Positions 1 to 12,229 of a stretch of DNA of 64,000 nt are shown here, one piece after another. The notes under the pieces were generated by a model. It saw nothing but the letters and a program-made list of their open reading frames with translations. It was not told where the DNA came from and searched no databases. The translations under genes and the position numbers were made by a program. Origin of the DNA: Gymnopilus junonius (Eukaryota > Basidiomycota > Agaricomycetes > Agaricales > Galerinaceae); the NCBI GenBank assembly GCA_015501075.1, contig JADNYJ010000002.1, forward strand, positions 62,001 through 126,000, given 5' to 3'. How positions within the stretch are numbered: the first letter of the stretch is position 1; each line of letters starts with the position of its first letter.

Positions 1-1595
1 ACCAAATCGACAAGGCGCCCGAAGAGAAAGCTCGTGGCATCACCATTAACTCTTCTCACGTCGAATATGAGACATCCAACCGTCATTATGGTCACATTGA
101 CTGCCCTGGACATGCTGATTGTTTGTCTTTTTTTCTCCGTCCATTTACTTGTCTGATAATGGTGTACAGACATAAAAAACATGATTACTGGAGCTGCTCA
201 AATGGATGGTGCTATCATTGTTGTGTCTGCTACGGACGGTCAAATGCCTCAAACTCGTGAACATCTGCTCCTCGCTCGTCAGGTTGGTATCAAGCGCTTG
301 GTTGTTTTCATCAACAAAGTCGATCAAATCTCGGACCCCGAAATGCTGGAACTCGTCGAAATGGAAATGCGTGAGCTGTTGTCTGCATATGAATTCGATG
401 GCGAGAACACCCCGATTGTCATGGGATCTGCTCTGGCTGCCCTTGAAGGACGCGATGACAAAGTCGGTCTTGAGAAGATCGTTGAACTTACAAAGGCTTG
501 CGACGAATGGCTCGAACTCCCTGCCCGTGGGTCCTTTTTGGTTATTAGCAAATTGTGCGGGGCTGAAATTTCATGTCAGGCGATCTGGAGAAGCCTTTCT
601 TGATGCCCATCGAAGGTCTGAAAATAATCTAGTCTGCTTGGAGCCTTGGACTGAATTGTGTCATAGATGTTTTCTCTATCTCTGGTCGTGGAACGGTCGC
701 CACTGGTCGCGTAAGGTTTCGTCCTCTTATATACCATTCAGAACTCTTACATTTTTACATAGGTCGAGCGTGGTATTGCTAACAAGGGAACCGATGTTGA
801 GATCGTTGGCTTTGGCTCAGACTTGAAGACAACCCTCACTGGCATTGGTTAGTTCATCTCCGCTCTCTTGTTGCGAGGAACGTTGATTGTTTGTCCGACA
901 GAAATGTTCCACAAGGAACTTGACCGCGTATGTTTTGTTGATCAATTCTATAGCGCAAATATCTTAGCAACGTATATAGGCTGAGGCTGGTGACAACATG
1001 GGCGCTTTACTCCGTGGCATCAAACGTGAACAAATTCGCCGTGGCCAAGTTCTTGCTGTTCCTGGATCCATCAAGGCTGCTAAGAAATTCAAGGCTCAAC
1101 TCTACGTATGTCAAAATTCATACAATTCTCTACTGTCCCTAATTGCTTTGAACAAAATAGATTCTCACCAAGGATGAAGGTATGATTTATAACTCACCCT
1201 CCCTCGTGCCCATTGTTAACTGACTCTTTCTAGGTGGACGCTACACTCCTTTCATGGCCAACTATAGGCCCCAGTGCTTCATTCGCACAGCCGATATCAC
1301 TGCCTCTCTCACCTTCCCTGAGGGTACACCCGACGCCGATAACAAGATGGTCATGCCCGGGGACAATGTCGAGATGGTCTGCAGCCTTGTCTTCGATGTC
1401 GCTCTCGAAGTTGGTACCAGGTGGGTAGCCATTCTTTTGTCTGTAAATCTCACTCACCTTATGATCATAGATTCACCCTGCGCGAGGCTAACAAGACCAG
1501 TGAGTTTTTTTTTCACTTTCGGCTCGTGCCCACTTCTTAAGCCATATTCTGCAGTTGGGACTGGCATTGTGACGGAGATCCTGGAATACGCTTAA
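1..1595 (+). CDS. tuf1: Mitochondrial elongation factor Tu (5' partial)
   Basis: GTPase that delivers aminoacyl-tRNA to the mitochondrial ribosome. The window opens inside the G domain (switch region RGITIN, then DCPGHADY, NKVD in place of NKCD). Nine introns are bridged by eye: 121-169, 527-579, 616-666, 711-762, 848-901, 928-979, 1106-1160, 1180-1233 and 1421-1470, plus a last one at 1500-1554; all have GT-AG ends and restore the family sequence ([25 protein letters not shown]). The protein ends ILEYA at 1595. DCPGHAD and the domain II/III spacing fit organellar or bacterial EF-Tu rather than cytosolic eEF1A, which has DAPGHRDF. The N terminus with the transit peptide and P-loop lies outside the window. 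Confidence 0.96.
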
Positions 1596-1947
1596 AAGTC
1601 AAAACATATCTGCAGCCTTTATAACCCCCACTCGTACGATAGTAGATAGTATCAAATGGTTTAAGGCTCGCCAGTATGCATTATATCTTGTGACTTGCTC
1701 ACTGGGAAAGGGTATTGTTCTAATCAACAGGAGTTTCCTGCTCCTCTTAATAGTTATATAGTCATATGTATTCATGGAAGCCATTTTCAAATTAGAGAAG
1801 GATTGCTGCAACATTTTGTCCTGGAGCTTGAGTGTAATAACATTGAATAGGCAGGCCTAGGCTAAGGCAGGGTTGATGTCACCAAATAGGGAAGTAGAAA
1901 AAATATCTTGAATCACCTCAGTTCGTCTTTCTCCGCACAATTACAAA

Positions 1948-2717
1948 ATGCAGTCTGGTCTTCGAGTAATGTTCCGTTCAAGGGTTCTGCTGGCACCATA
2001 TCGACCGAGAGTTTCGTCTGCTCCCCGGGCTCTGCGAGCTAGCACTGTTTTCTCCCGACTTGCACACAGTACGTTCCGGTTATCATGTCCGCGGCGACTT
2101 CTCACTTTTGCATGTCCAGCGAAAAGGTACACTGCAGAACATGAAGTTGTGAACTTTGACGACGCGACTGGCGTTGGCATTGTCTCGATTACAGACCATG
2201 CCCAATCCGTTCTGGGAGATGTGGTGTTCGTGGAGCTGCCGAAGGTGGGCAGCAAGTTTACCCAAGGAGGTTAGATCATGAAAACTTTTCTTTCTTTCGA
2301 TACGTGCTGAGCATATTTTCAACTACTTAAGACCAACTTGGTGCTGTAGAGAGCGTTAAGGCTGCTTCCGACATTGTACGTTGACTGCTTCTCTAACAAA
2401 ACGCGTCTCGGAAATCATTTTTCATGGACAGTATGCTCCCGTGTCGGGGACGGTCGAAGAGATCAACGAAACACTAGCAGGCGAACCTGGACTGCTTAAC
2501 AAATCCGCCGAAGACAAGGGTGAGTCCCGTTACAAGTTCACCCGATCCCTATGCTAACTTTTCAAAGGATGGCTTTGCAAAATCAAATTGTCTGATCCAT
2601 CTGAGGTGAGTTGAGTTATAGGTTTCATCATCATTGTTATGCAACGCCGTGCTGAGAGGCACCCAGGTGGACAAGCTGATGACATTCGAAGAGTACAAGT
2701 CAACCTATGAAGAGTAA
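1948..2717 (+). CDS. gcv3: Glycine cleavage system H protein, mitochondrial
   Basis: Lipoyl carrier protein that shuttles the aminomethyl group between the P, T and L proteins of the mitochondrial glycine decarboxylase. The first about 65 residues are Arg/Ser/Ala-rich without acidic residues, as in a matrix targeting signal. The core starts at RYTAEHE, followed by [10 protein letters not shown] and the lipoylation motif ESVKAASD (the lysine is present), and ends with [14 protein letters not shown]. Several short introns follow, the first with donor at 2270. One oddity is that the usual Trp after EHE is Val here. The ATG at 1948 is the only start that gives the presequence in frame. The family assignment is secure. 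Confidence 0.94.
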
Positions 2718-2843
2718 TGCTTCACGTCCTATGACCTTACGTTGAGGATAGTTGCGTCCAAGTTAAATATAGACTATAGAAATCTAGCTCGTTCCAATTA
2801 TCATTTAGCTTGAATAATCCAGAGTCTAGGGAATATTGAGGCT

Positions 2844-3306
2844 TCAAGCAGATGAAGAGGATTCGGGTTCATATTGGAATTTCTCGCCTCGAGCTTCCAT
2901 TCTTTCCTTCGCTTCCCGGAGGGCCCATGACTGCACACTATTTTCAAAAGTTCAATTTCAATAAATAAGAAAAATATGACATTGAGGTTACGTACCTTGT
3001 GTCAGGCTTGTAGTACAGCATCACTGAGGCAAAGGCCATCGTCCCGAACATTCCGATATACCACACATTCTCCCAATCTTCCTTCACTCTTTTCTGCCCT
3101 GGAGGTGGAGGCTATACGTGTAGTGTACAAAGACTGTCAGTCATAGAATAGAATGGCCTCTTTTTAATGGTAACTCTTACCTTCTCTCCGAAGAGCCAGC
3201 CGGAAGGCTCGTTGTAGTGCGGTGCCTCATGAGACGCAAATCGTTTGCATTGTAAACGCGAAGAACTGACGCGGAGTCCTTTCACTAGGGTTGAAGAGGA
3301 CAACAT
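2844..3306 (-). CDS. NADH:ubiquinone oxidoreductase ESSS (NDUFB11-type) subunit
   Basis: Small accessory membrane-arm subunit of respiratory complex I in the mitochondrial inner membrane. Three exons (3181-3306, 2996-3111, 2844-2937) sum to 336 nt, giving 111 residues. The N terminus (MLSSSTLVKGLRVSS) is a basic, hydroxylated presequence. Then come a Pro-rich GEKPPPPGQKR stretch, one hydrophobic segment (YIGMFGTMAFASVMLYY) and the family C terminus WALREAKERMEARGE. The ATG at 3306 is preferred over an upstream one at 3327 because the presequence begins there. It is transcribed away from NatD, with its 3' end close to that of the H-protein gene. The assignment rests on the single membrane helix plus the REA-rich tail. 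Confidence 0.85.
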
Positions 3307-3580
3307 GTAAGGGGACAAAGGGTACAACCCTTTAGGTATTTGGGATCGGTTTAGTCGTAGATACTAGAGGCCGTGGGCGTTGCAGACACCTGTTTACCTT
3401 TACCTCTTCAAAGCTTGTAGCAAGCAAGACCAAATACGGTCCTTTTCATCCTCGCATTTGCATATCATGTATGCACTCTCAAATTGCATTTCCTCTCCAT
3501 ATTGTACTATATCAATTATCAAAATATACAAATTCATGTGTGGGCCCTTCGGCAACCGATCTTTTTGTTCAGTGGCCAAG

Positions 3581-4370
3581 CTATGCAACACTTCTGGACA
3601 GAATTTGATAGTCGACTTCAGCGACTTCCTCTTCTCCAATGTGACCTTCATGATCAGGAGATGTGGGGTCAAGAACGAAGCTATCGGAACACTTTAGCTG
3701 AGTAAATCTATAAAGTAGAAAGCGCCTACCCAACGGCTTTGTAGAACGCGACAGCTTCTACATTTGCTTCAAACAGAATCAGACTTAGCAAGGATAAAAT
3801 CAAGAAATATGACGGACTTTTCAGCACGGTGAGTATGACCTTTTCCAAGTGAAATGCTTTACCAAGTTTTGTCAATTCGTTCAACAATTTTCGGCCCAGT
3901 CTTAGGCCTTGGTGAGCCTTGGAAACTTGGAGGTCATAACTAAAGAACACAGCATGAGAGGAAACAGATCGAGACAGCTAGTAAACTCACCAATATACAA
4001 TGTCCTCGTCTTCGTCGAATTCAAAGCGGAACATTGTGAATGCAAGCAAATTCATACTGTCGGCTTGGTATACTAGGACGAAGCGAGAAAAAGAATGGAA
4101 CAATTCCTTCTTTTTCCTTGGTGGGTCCCATCCAAAAGACGAATCCTTATAACTAGAAGCAAATGTATGAACTCGCGTGCCGGCAAGTTAGAGGATACTC
4201 CGATTCTTACAGCTCGTACATATTTGTTTCAAATAACGACCATATGGACTCTCGCTGACCTTCATCCAGGGATTTGGCGTGGAGGTACTGGACACGACCT
4301 TTCCTAAGGAAGAACTAAATCATGAACAAGTCTGCTTATAAAATTTATACTTGCATTGAAGGGAGCTCAT
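3581..4370 (-). CDS. naa40: N-alpha-acetyltransferase 40 (NatD)
   Basis: GNAT-fold enzyme that acetylates the N-terminal serine of histones H4 and H2A; usually found in nucleus and cytosol. Six exons can be joined into MSSLQCKKGRVQ.., ETNMYELYKDSSFGWD (family motif around MYE and GW), FEFDEDEDIVYCYDLQV, the acetyl-CoA loop HQGLRLGRKLLNEL, LTVLKANVEAVAFYKAVGF and the end YQILSRSVA. The acetyl-CoA signature is Q-G-L-R-L-G, a variant of R/Q-x-x-G-x-G/A. An in-frame TGA lies just upstream of the ATG at 4370, which fixes the start unless there is an undetected upstream exon. The protein is slightly short at the N terminus compared with the human protein. The gene shares a 347-bp divergent promoter with RIO2. 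Confidence 0.9.
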
Positions 4371-4717
4371 ATTCGCTGCTGATCAAGCTTGTAAGTTGCT
4401 CTGCGGTTGCCTGACGCGTCGAGCATGAACAGACGCGTCGAGGAAGCAATAGGCGAGCGTATGGCTACCTTATTAGCAAGTCTCACCACCTTTGAAGTGG
4501 GCATATCAAATATGAGCTGCTGGATGTCGCTTAATTATAAAGATGTCGAGCAGGAAGGTCATAGACTGAGATAGAGAGTGGCAAATGCTGAGTGGCACTG
4601 TGGCAACCTGCAGGCAGCCTCACCACTTGATCACGTCTTTCTAATTTTAGGTCACGATCACACTTTTCATTCTGATACACTTCACAAAAAGAATCGTAGA
4701 TCCTTCTACGATTCGAC
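4371..4717. promoter_or_regulatory. Divergent intergenic region between NatD and RIO2
   Basis: This 347-bp gap separates two genes transcribed away from each other and must carry both promoters. It holds no open frame of note. Two direct copies of the 9-mer GACGCGTCG (4413-4421 and 4432-4440) lie near the NatD end. I recognise no named regulatory element. Confidence 0.45.
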
Positions 4718-6617
<1,900 letters not shown>

Positions 6618-6888
6618 AAATTTAAAATTGCCAGTGGTTGATGAATACGTATAAATGCATCAATGAGTCTTTCTAGATCTAGAAAATACACCGTTATTTA
6701 TCTATTTCCATTGAGTCTCCATAAAGATCCGAAACTATCGATCCAGCATCTACAGCTAGTACTTTGAGTGTTTCTCAATCTGGCCGAAGGGCCAGTTCCC
6801 ACGCTGGTAATGAGGCGCGGCAGGTCACTCCTTACCATTTACGCTCTTGACTCTGACATTCCTGCTTCTCGTTGTATACCTTCTGACC

Positions 6889-7665
6889 ATGGATAGAACT
6901 GATCTCGAGACCTACCAAGTACAGCTCTCTCAAGTAGAGTTAGCTCTCTCTGCCGACCCTTCCAATACCGAACTTGCCTCACTGCGAGATGAATTAAAGG
7001 AATTGATTGGCCTTGCACAAGCAGCCATTGCCCAGGCTGAAGCAGCTTCTTCATCGAAGAGTGAAAGTCGAAAGAGCACGACGGCGACACCAACGCATAC
7101 ATTATCTGCTGGTGATGAATGCTTAGCCAAGTACTCTGGCGACGGCGCTTGGTACCCTGCTCGTATCACTTCTATTGGAGGGGCGACGGAGAACCCTGTA
7201 TATAGCATCGTGTTCAAAGGCTACAACACAACAGAACTTGTAAAAGGCAACGAGATAAAGCCTTTACCACCCAACTATGCGAACACTCCTGCACCGTCTT
7301 CTAATAAACGGAAATTGACGAAGGCAGAAGAAGAAGAAAGGGAAAAGAAGAAGAAGAAGAATGAAAAGAAGCTAGAGGTCAAAGCAGCTAAGGCAAAAGA
7401 GCAATTAGCCAAACAGGCAACATGGCAGAAATTCGCAAAGAAGTCGGAGAAGAAAGGAGTGCATATTGCAGGCGTCGCGGGTACGAGTATCTTCAAGACG
7501 CCTGATAACCCGCTTGGCAAAGGTAGGACCGTTGATTGTTTCTTTCTCGTTTTACTATAATTAATTTATGTCTTAGTCGGTGTCACCGGAAGTGGGAAAG
7601 GTATGACGGAGGTGGCAGGCAAGACCAAACACAAGTTCGAGGCTAAGGACGATGAGGGCCTATAG
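6889..7665 (+). CDS. SPF30/SMNDC1-like Tudor splicing factor
   Basis: Nuclear protein needed for tri-snRNP recruitment during spliceosome assembly. Two exons (6889-7522, 7577-7665) give 240 residues. The N terminus (about residues 3-45) is a helical LETYQVQLSQVELAL region typical of SMNDC1. A Tudor domain at about residues 80-130 (AGDECLAKYSGDGAWYPARI) binds symmetric dimethylarginine. A Lys/Glu-rich coiled coil follows, and the C terminus is the conserved SIFKTPDNPLGKVGVTGSGKGMT. ATG 6889 was chosen because the longer upstream frame lacks family similarity. The gene is only about 270 bp downstream of RIO2 on the same strand. Confidence 0.9.
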
Positions 7666-9023
7666 GTATGTGCTTTCGCCTTCATCGGAGCAGCCTGTTG
7701 CTGATTGCGTTTGCAGTTGTAAATTTTGGACCATTGCCAAATTGTGATACGTTAATAACTTCATCCTTCTTGAAGCCCAGGCATGTTACGCATTCTTAAC
7801 CCCGCCGTTATACCGGAGTCGATGACACATTAAGTGACTTCATCTTCTAGTTATCTCCATCATTGTAGACCCTATTTCTGACTTCTTGCCTTCTTCCGAT
7901 TTCTACTATTCCAACGTGCGCCGTTGGCTTTCGCCATCTGATTCGGGGAGAGAAGGATACGGCCCGATCGAGAATTCGCAAGGCTGGTTTGCGGCACTCA
8001 GTCCTTTGCAGTCGCTTAACTCTGTTTTTCAGTCCAGTTGTCTCCTAGGTTTTGTGGTATATCCATACATGCCAGTTGTAAGTAATTAAGATGGCGATGA
8101 ATACATTTTTCGTGAAACGCGAATAGGGAGATAATCAAGAAGCGGAGAAGACCGAAACTGAATTATAGGTAGGTTATTTTTTGGTGGTGGACTTTGGCCC
8201 AATGACGGTTGTCCATATTGTGGGCTTTTTAAGGAGGATCTTTTGTAGGGGTGCCCACTTTGGATAGCGAGTTGAGCAAGATTTGCACACACCCTGGTGG
8301 GATTTATGGGATGGTCGGCGCACTTCGTACTTTGATGTTCCAGAAAAAAGGCTGTTTTCATATAACGAGTTGCTTCTTGAGCTTTTTTGCGTAGGTTGGC
8401 CCTTATGGGGCATATTTCGTCTTACTCGGAAGTGGAGGGTTAAGCTACGTATTCCCAGTGGGGTTCTGGTATACCTAGCCAGCCTGGTTGTCCAGCTTTG
8501 GGTAAAAATATTCCCTTTGACAGAGTTCTCAATCGAGTACGTCCTTGGGTGAGTTTCGCGACGCTAAGTAGTCGGCTACTCCGCCATTTTGGTCTCTCAG
8601 GGCCTTAGTTTATATATGTTTTCAACTTCAGAATGGCTTCGCTTCGGGCTTGCGTATCCAAGGTCTTCTTCTCATCACACAGTGTCTACGTCTACCATTG
8701 GAGACTTCTTGTCTCACATGAATCTCGTTATCATCTTTGTAATGATTTTGTCTTGGACTCGAGTCAAGTACTGAGCGCCAGTTTATTATCATTATCATCA
8801 TCATATTACATTATGGCTCCATTCATCTCTATAAACGGTCTCGCTGTGTTCGTTAGAACCGTTACGAAGAGCCTTGGAGGGTGGAAGTACGTAAAGGAAC
8901 TTGCAATTTGCCAAAACCAGGTCGGGCAAGAAAATTAGGTAGAAGTAAGGAACATTTGGGAGGACTCTTGGAACACAGTCCGGTACCGGTCCTGAAAGAT
9001 ATTCCAAAGCTGCGAAATAAAGC
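7666..9023. other. Gap with no recognised gene; one orphan spliceable ORF
   Basis: I recognise no family here. On the plus strand an open frame from 8266 reaches a perfect GTGAGT donor at 8549. A 52-nt intron ending CTCTCAG at 8600 then keeps the frame open to TGA at 8719-8721. The encoded segment is hydrophobic and aromatic (two stretches of about 18 residues without charges) but has no ATG in that frame, so it would need an upstream exon. Other open frames on both strands (7886-8089 plus, 8174-8413 minus) overlap or flank it without supporting features. It may be a decayed gene, a lineage-specific membrane protein or chance. Confidence 0.3.
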
Positions 9024-9892
9024 TCAAGTTTCCAAAGGAAAATTAAAGAGCATCTTTTGCAAATCGTCGTTCTAAATTTGACAGGGCAACTCAGATATTA
9101 GACTTTCAAGGGCAAGTGTAAAGCTTACCGCGCGTTCGAGCTCTAATAGCTTCAGTCTGGATATAGAAGCGTCGTACTGTAGGCCTGCAACCATGCTCTT
9201 TAGGCGAGAAATAAAGATTAGCGCGGCGGAGGATCATGATACGTAAAAGAAGTGCACCTTTGCCGTCTTCGAATTCAGACCCTTGAACGGTTCAAGGTCT
9301 TCATGGGAGACCGGCCAGAAACCAAGTCTACAGTAATCTGGGTAAGATAAGTGAAAGGAGTGGTAGACAAGGTTAATTACTCCTCTAGTTGAGAATGAAG
9401 ACGATCAATGTGGGCTTCCAGGCTGGTGATGTATATTGTGCGTCTTTGAGGCGCACCCAGCGTAGACCTAAATCATATTTTTACTGTGAATGCTAAGGGT
9501 GCTTGAAGGTATAAGAACACTCACAACTCATATGGGGAGAAGATCAATTTCTCCAGGACATGATTCCAAATTTTTCGGCGTTTTGTTTCGTCCTTTTTAG
9601 CGAAAAGACGAGCATACGGATGAGGAATCCGGAATTTCCTCGGCTGTGCCTCGCTTTTAATCGGACGCGGTTTCGACAAACGTGGAGCAGGTTCGGTGGT
9701 AGGAGAGTCAAGGAATTGGCTCTGATGAACTTGGTACGCGGACACGGAAGGAGAGTGGAAATTGACTGGAGAAGGGGTATCATTGGTATATTGGCTGATG
9801 GTCGGGGACGGGTAATGCATCTGGCCCACTGACGGAACAGACGCTGGATACGGGGTATTATAATAGTAATGGATATCTGGCTGAGACAACAT
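9024..9892 (-). CDS. Uncharacterised fungal protein, member A of a divergent paralogous pair
   Basis: No named domain was recognised. Five exons (9525-9892, 9381-9467, 9258-9327, 9129-9197, 9024-9071) sum to 642 nt, 213 residues. Residues 1-70 are low complexity (Tyr/Pro/Ser/Gln); then comes a basic stretch (KPRPIKSEAQPRKFRIPHP) and a conserved helical block holding ITSLEAHIDRLHSQL, GLNSKTAKSMVAGL and LKLLELERANDDLQ, probably coiled coil. That block aligns gap-free with the divergently transcribed gene at 10597-11572 and shares its exon lengths. I associate the GLNSKTAKS block with many mushroom genomes, from memory only. The basic-plus-heptad pattern could mean DNA binding or dimerisation, but this is inference. 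Start: the first ATG after an in-frame upstream extension that looks non-coding. Confidence 0.8.
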
Positions 9893-10596
9893 AATAACGA
9901 CGATGGGTCGGTGAGTAGGACGACCTTTACCCAATCTATATAATAGAAATAAATTCGATCCAAATACCGATCTGGAGGGTGTTCTTGAGGTTCTTGGAAG
10001 AAAAGTTTAGACAAGATAAATTTGAATTCCTATACTGGCAGAGATCTGTGGTATGTACGATCACTGCAATTATTGGAGTACAGAGAGAAGGCGCTTGGTG
10101 TACGTACGACTGTCAGTAATTTTGGTTCCGCATGTAGATTCACAAGGGATCTTGAACCCTTGGCATTTCTCCGTAAGAGATCTGAAAATTGATATTCTGG
10201 CGAGAAAGGCTTTATAGATTAATGGCTCTCGTAAATCTTTGCTCGATACGCCGCCTAGGTTTTTGGGTATGTTAGACTATGTTGGATGGAGCATATGCAA
10301 GTACAGGCACGAGAAGCAAGATCCCGGACAGATCTGATGTCTGGTGACACGACCGCAGGATGCCTAAAAAAGGAAGACTGGTAGGTCCATCGGAGCGAAA
10401 AAGGAAACTGACAACCCACATCACAAGATCTCGCATCCTTTCATGCGCTGCAACCGTGGGAATTCCTCTCGGGCTACGGGACTACGTCCAATCCAGCAAT
10501 TTGGTATCCTTTTACAGTTGTCTGTTAAGATCGACATCCCATCCGCCTCTTTTTATATACCGCCGTAACAAATTCCAATGTCCTCGTCTCTCTCCA
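9893..10596. promoter_or_regulatory. Divergent region between the paralogous pair
   Basis: This 704-bp gap lies between two related genes that face away from each other and must include both promoters. A 130-codon plus-strand open frame at 10360-10752 overlaps the start of the downstream gene, lacks codon or family support and is judged spurious. A TTTTTATATAC stretch at 10551-10561, about 40 nt upstream of the plus-strand ATG, could serve as a TATA element. I see no operator or repeat. Confidence 0.4.
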
Positions 10597-11572
10597 ATGG
10601 ACAATTTCTCCTGCCCAGGTCTCCATTACGACTATCTCGACCTGGACAGCCTCATTAATATTCAAGAGCCATTCTCAACTGTGAGTGCCTTTTTTCCTTC
10701 TGCTATCCTGCATCTTCCTTTAATTCCTGTTTCAATTGCAGACATGCGATAATCAGGTCCGGAACCCGATCGTTAATCCGTTACCACTTTATGCTCCTGT
10801 CCCTCTTCCGATTCACGTTCCTCTCCTTTACTCTGGCTTTCAATTCGATGTGCCCTGCAGAAGCCTCCAAGAGCAACAACTGCCGCACACTGAGGATATG
10901 AGTACTAGTGTCTGCGAGCCCCAACAATCTGTAGACAATCCGGAGCATTGCATGATGGGCTCCCTCCAGCCTACTTTTCCAACACCCAGCGAACTTCTGG
11001 CAGAGCTGGCAGCCAAGGACTTACCTGCCACCAGTGACAATTTTTCGTCTGATTCACGTCCTGAGTCGGCCAGCAAAGCACGTAGGCGCGTAATAGCCAA
11101 GAACGTTGGCTTTATCCCTACAGATCCGTCAGTTACTATTATATGCTCCTATGTTCCTGCTAGCTTATTCTGATCTTCCAACATAAGGGACACCATATCT
11201 TCCCATGAAAAAAAGAGGCATTACCTGGAAAGCCTTGAACAATATATCCTTTTCTTGCACCAACAGTTTGAGCTCATTGGCGCCACTCCGGCTCATTTGG
11301 AACGTGTTTCATCCTATCGTGGCCTCACAAGCAAATCTATCAGGGTAATTTCCATATCTTTTGCAAGTCCGATCGACGTTGAGTACCTAACTGTTGGTTT
11401 TCAAGACCTTACTGGTTCATATGGAGAATACGACAAGGGCCTTGAATGTCCGTACACGAACAGAGGAACAGAAGGTATGTCTTCCTTGCCTATTTAGACT
11501 TTTGCTGAGGTTTCTTTTTAGTTCACTAAATTACGTGACGATGTTATGCTCCTGCAAAGTAGTGGATATTAG
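10597..11572 (+). CDS. Uncharacterised fungal protein, member B of a divergent paralogous pair
   Basis: No named domain was recognised. Exons 10597-10680, 10742-11127, 11188-11344, 11406-11474 and 11522-11572 sum to 747 nt, 248 residues. The N-terminal half is Pro/Leu-rich and disordered; a basic patch (KARRRVIAKN) precedes FIPTDPDTISSHEKKRHYLE, SLEQYILFLHQQFELIG, YRGLTSKSIRTLLVHM and a final helix. SSHEKKRHYLESLEQYI resembles the junction of a bZIP basic region and zipper, so a regulatory role is possible but unproven. The 157-nt third exon equals the combined second and third exons of the divergent neighbour (87+70), and the next exon is 69 nt in both genes with the same phases. The start is the first ATG that gives an uninterrupted frame. 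Confidence 0.8.
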
Positions 11573-12229
11573 TGAATCGACATGAATTCGAAGGATATGT
11601 GATTATCAGAAGGCGTCGGGGAGGTACATCATGTAACTTGTGTAAATATCAAATCAACACTTTGCAGATCGTATAAATGTTCGGTTAACCTCTAATGATG
11701 TTAAAATTGATACAAGTCTACGTCTTTCTACATCTACAGAAGGTTAATGTCCAGGCCGTTGTAATCACTGTGACTTCAAGTACCATCAACTTGTAACACA
11801 GGGGGAAAGCGGTTGTCCAATGGGCTCAAAATGAGCATTTTGTAATATAAAAGTGCTCATTTTGGGGCCGTTTGGACAGTTGCTTGCCCGTCGTGTAAGC
11901 GCGCATGTTGTAGCCGTTATAAATAGGCGCTACCAGCCGCGTACGTAATCAAATTCAGGGGCCAGATCCAGACTAGGATGATGTTGACAGAGTTCCGCTC
12001 ACGTTCGCCTTTAATCTCAGTTTTCTACTTTGCCTCCCACACATTGCGCCCAAAATTGCCAGGGAGATCCTAAAATTTTGCTTTTATCTTTGCATGCAAG
12101 GGAAGGTATGTAATTCGCTTCCAGATCTTCCTGTGCATTGTCTCTCCGATCTCATGCGCCTTCGACTTCATGCTAGCACTTACATTCTGCGTACCTAGCG
12201 AACGCGGCTGTTTCTGCAGAATCACACAC
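11573..12229. promoter_or_regulatory. Intergenic region upstream of Med5
   Basis: This gap holds the 3' flank of the preceding gene, the hairpin repeat at 11814-11878 and the Med5 promoter. A TATAAATAG sequence at 11920-11928 lies about 300 bp upstream of the Med5 ATG. No coding sequence was recognised. Confidence 0.4.
11814..11878. repeat. Imperfect 28/30-nt inverted repeat (hairpin)
   Basis: The left arm 11814-11841 begins TGTCCAA and contains CAAAATGAGCA. After a 7-nt spacer (GTAATAT) the right arm 11849-11878 is its imperfect reverse complement and ends TTGGACA. The outermost 7 bp and the inner CAAAATGAGCA/TGCTCATTTTG block pair perfectly. It could be a tiny solo MITE or a hairpin in the 3' flank of the upstream gene. 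A target-site duplication is not convincing. Confidence 0.6.

Noticed and set aside
1..1595. Cytosolic eEF1A as identity of the first gene
   Set aside because: DCPGHADYIKNM and the compact domain order fit bacterial or mitochondrial EF-Tu; eEF1A has DAPGHRDF and longer insertions.
2066..2125. GTACGT..CCAG intron in the H-protein presequence
   Set aside because: Removing it shifts the frame before RYTAEHE; reading through keeps a good presequence.
10360..10752. 130-codon plus-strand ORF before gene B
   Set aside because: It overlaps the first exon and intron of gene B in another frame and has no family likeness.
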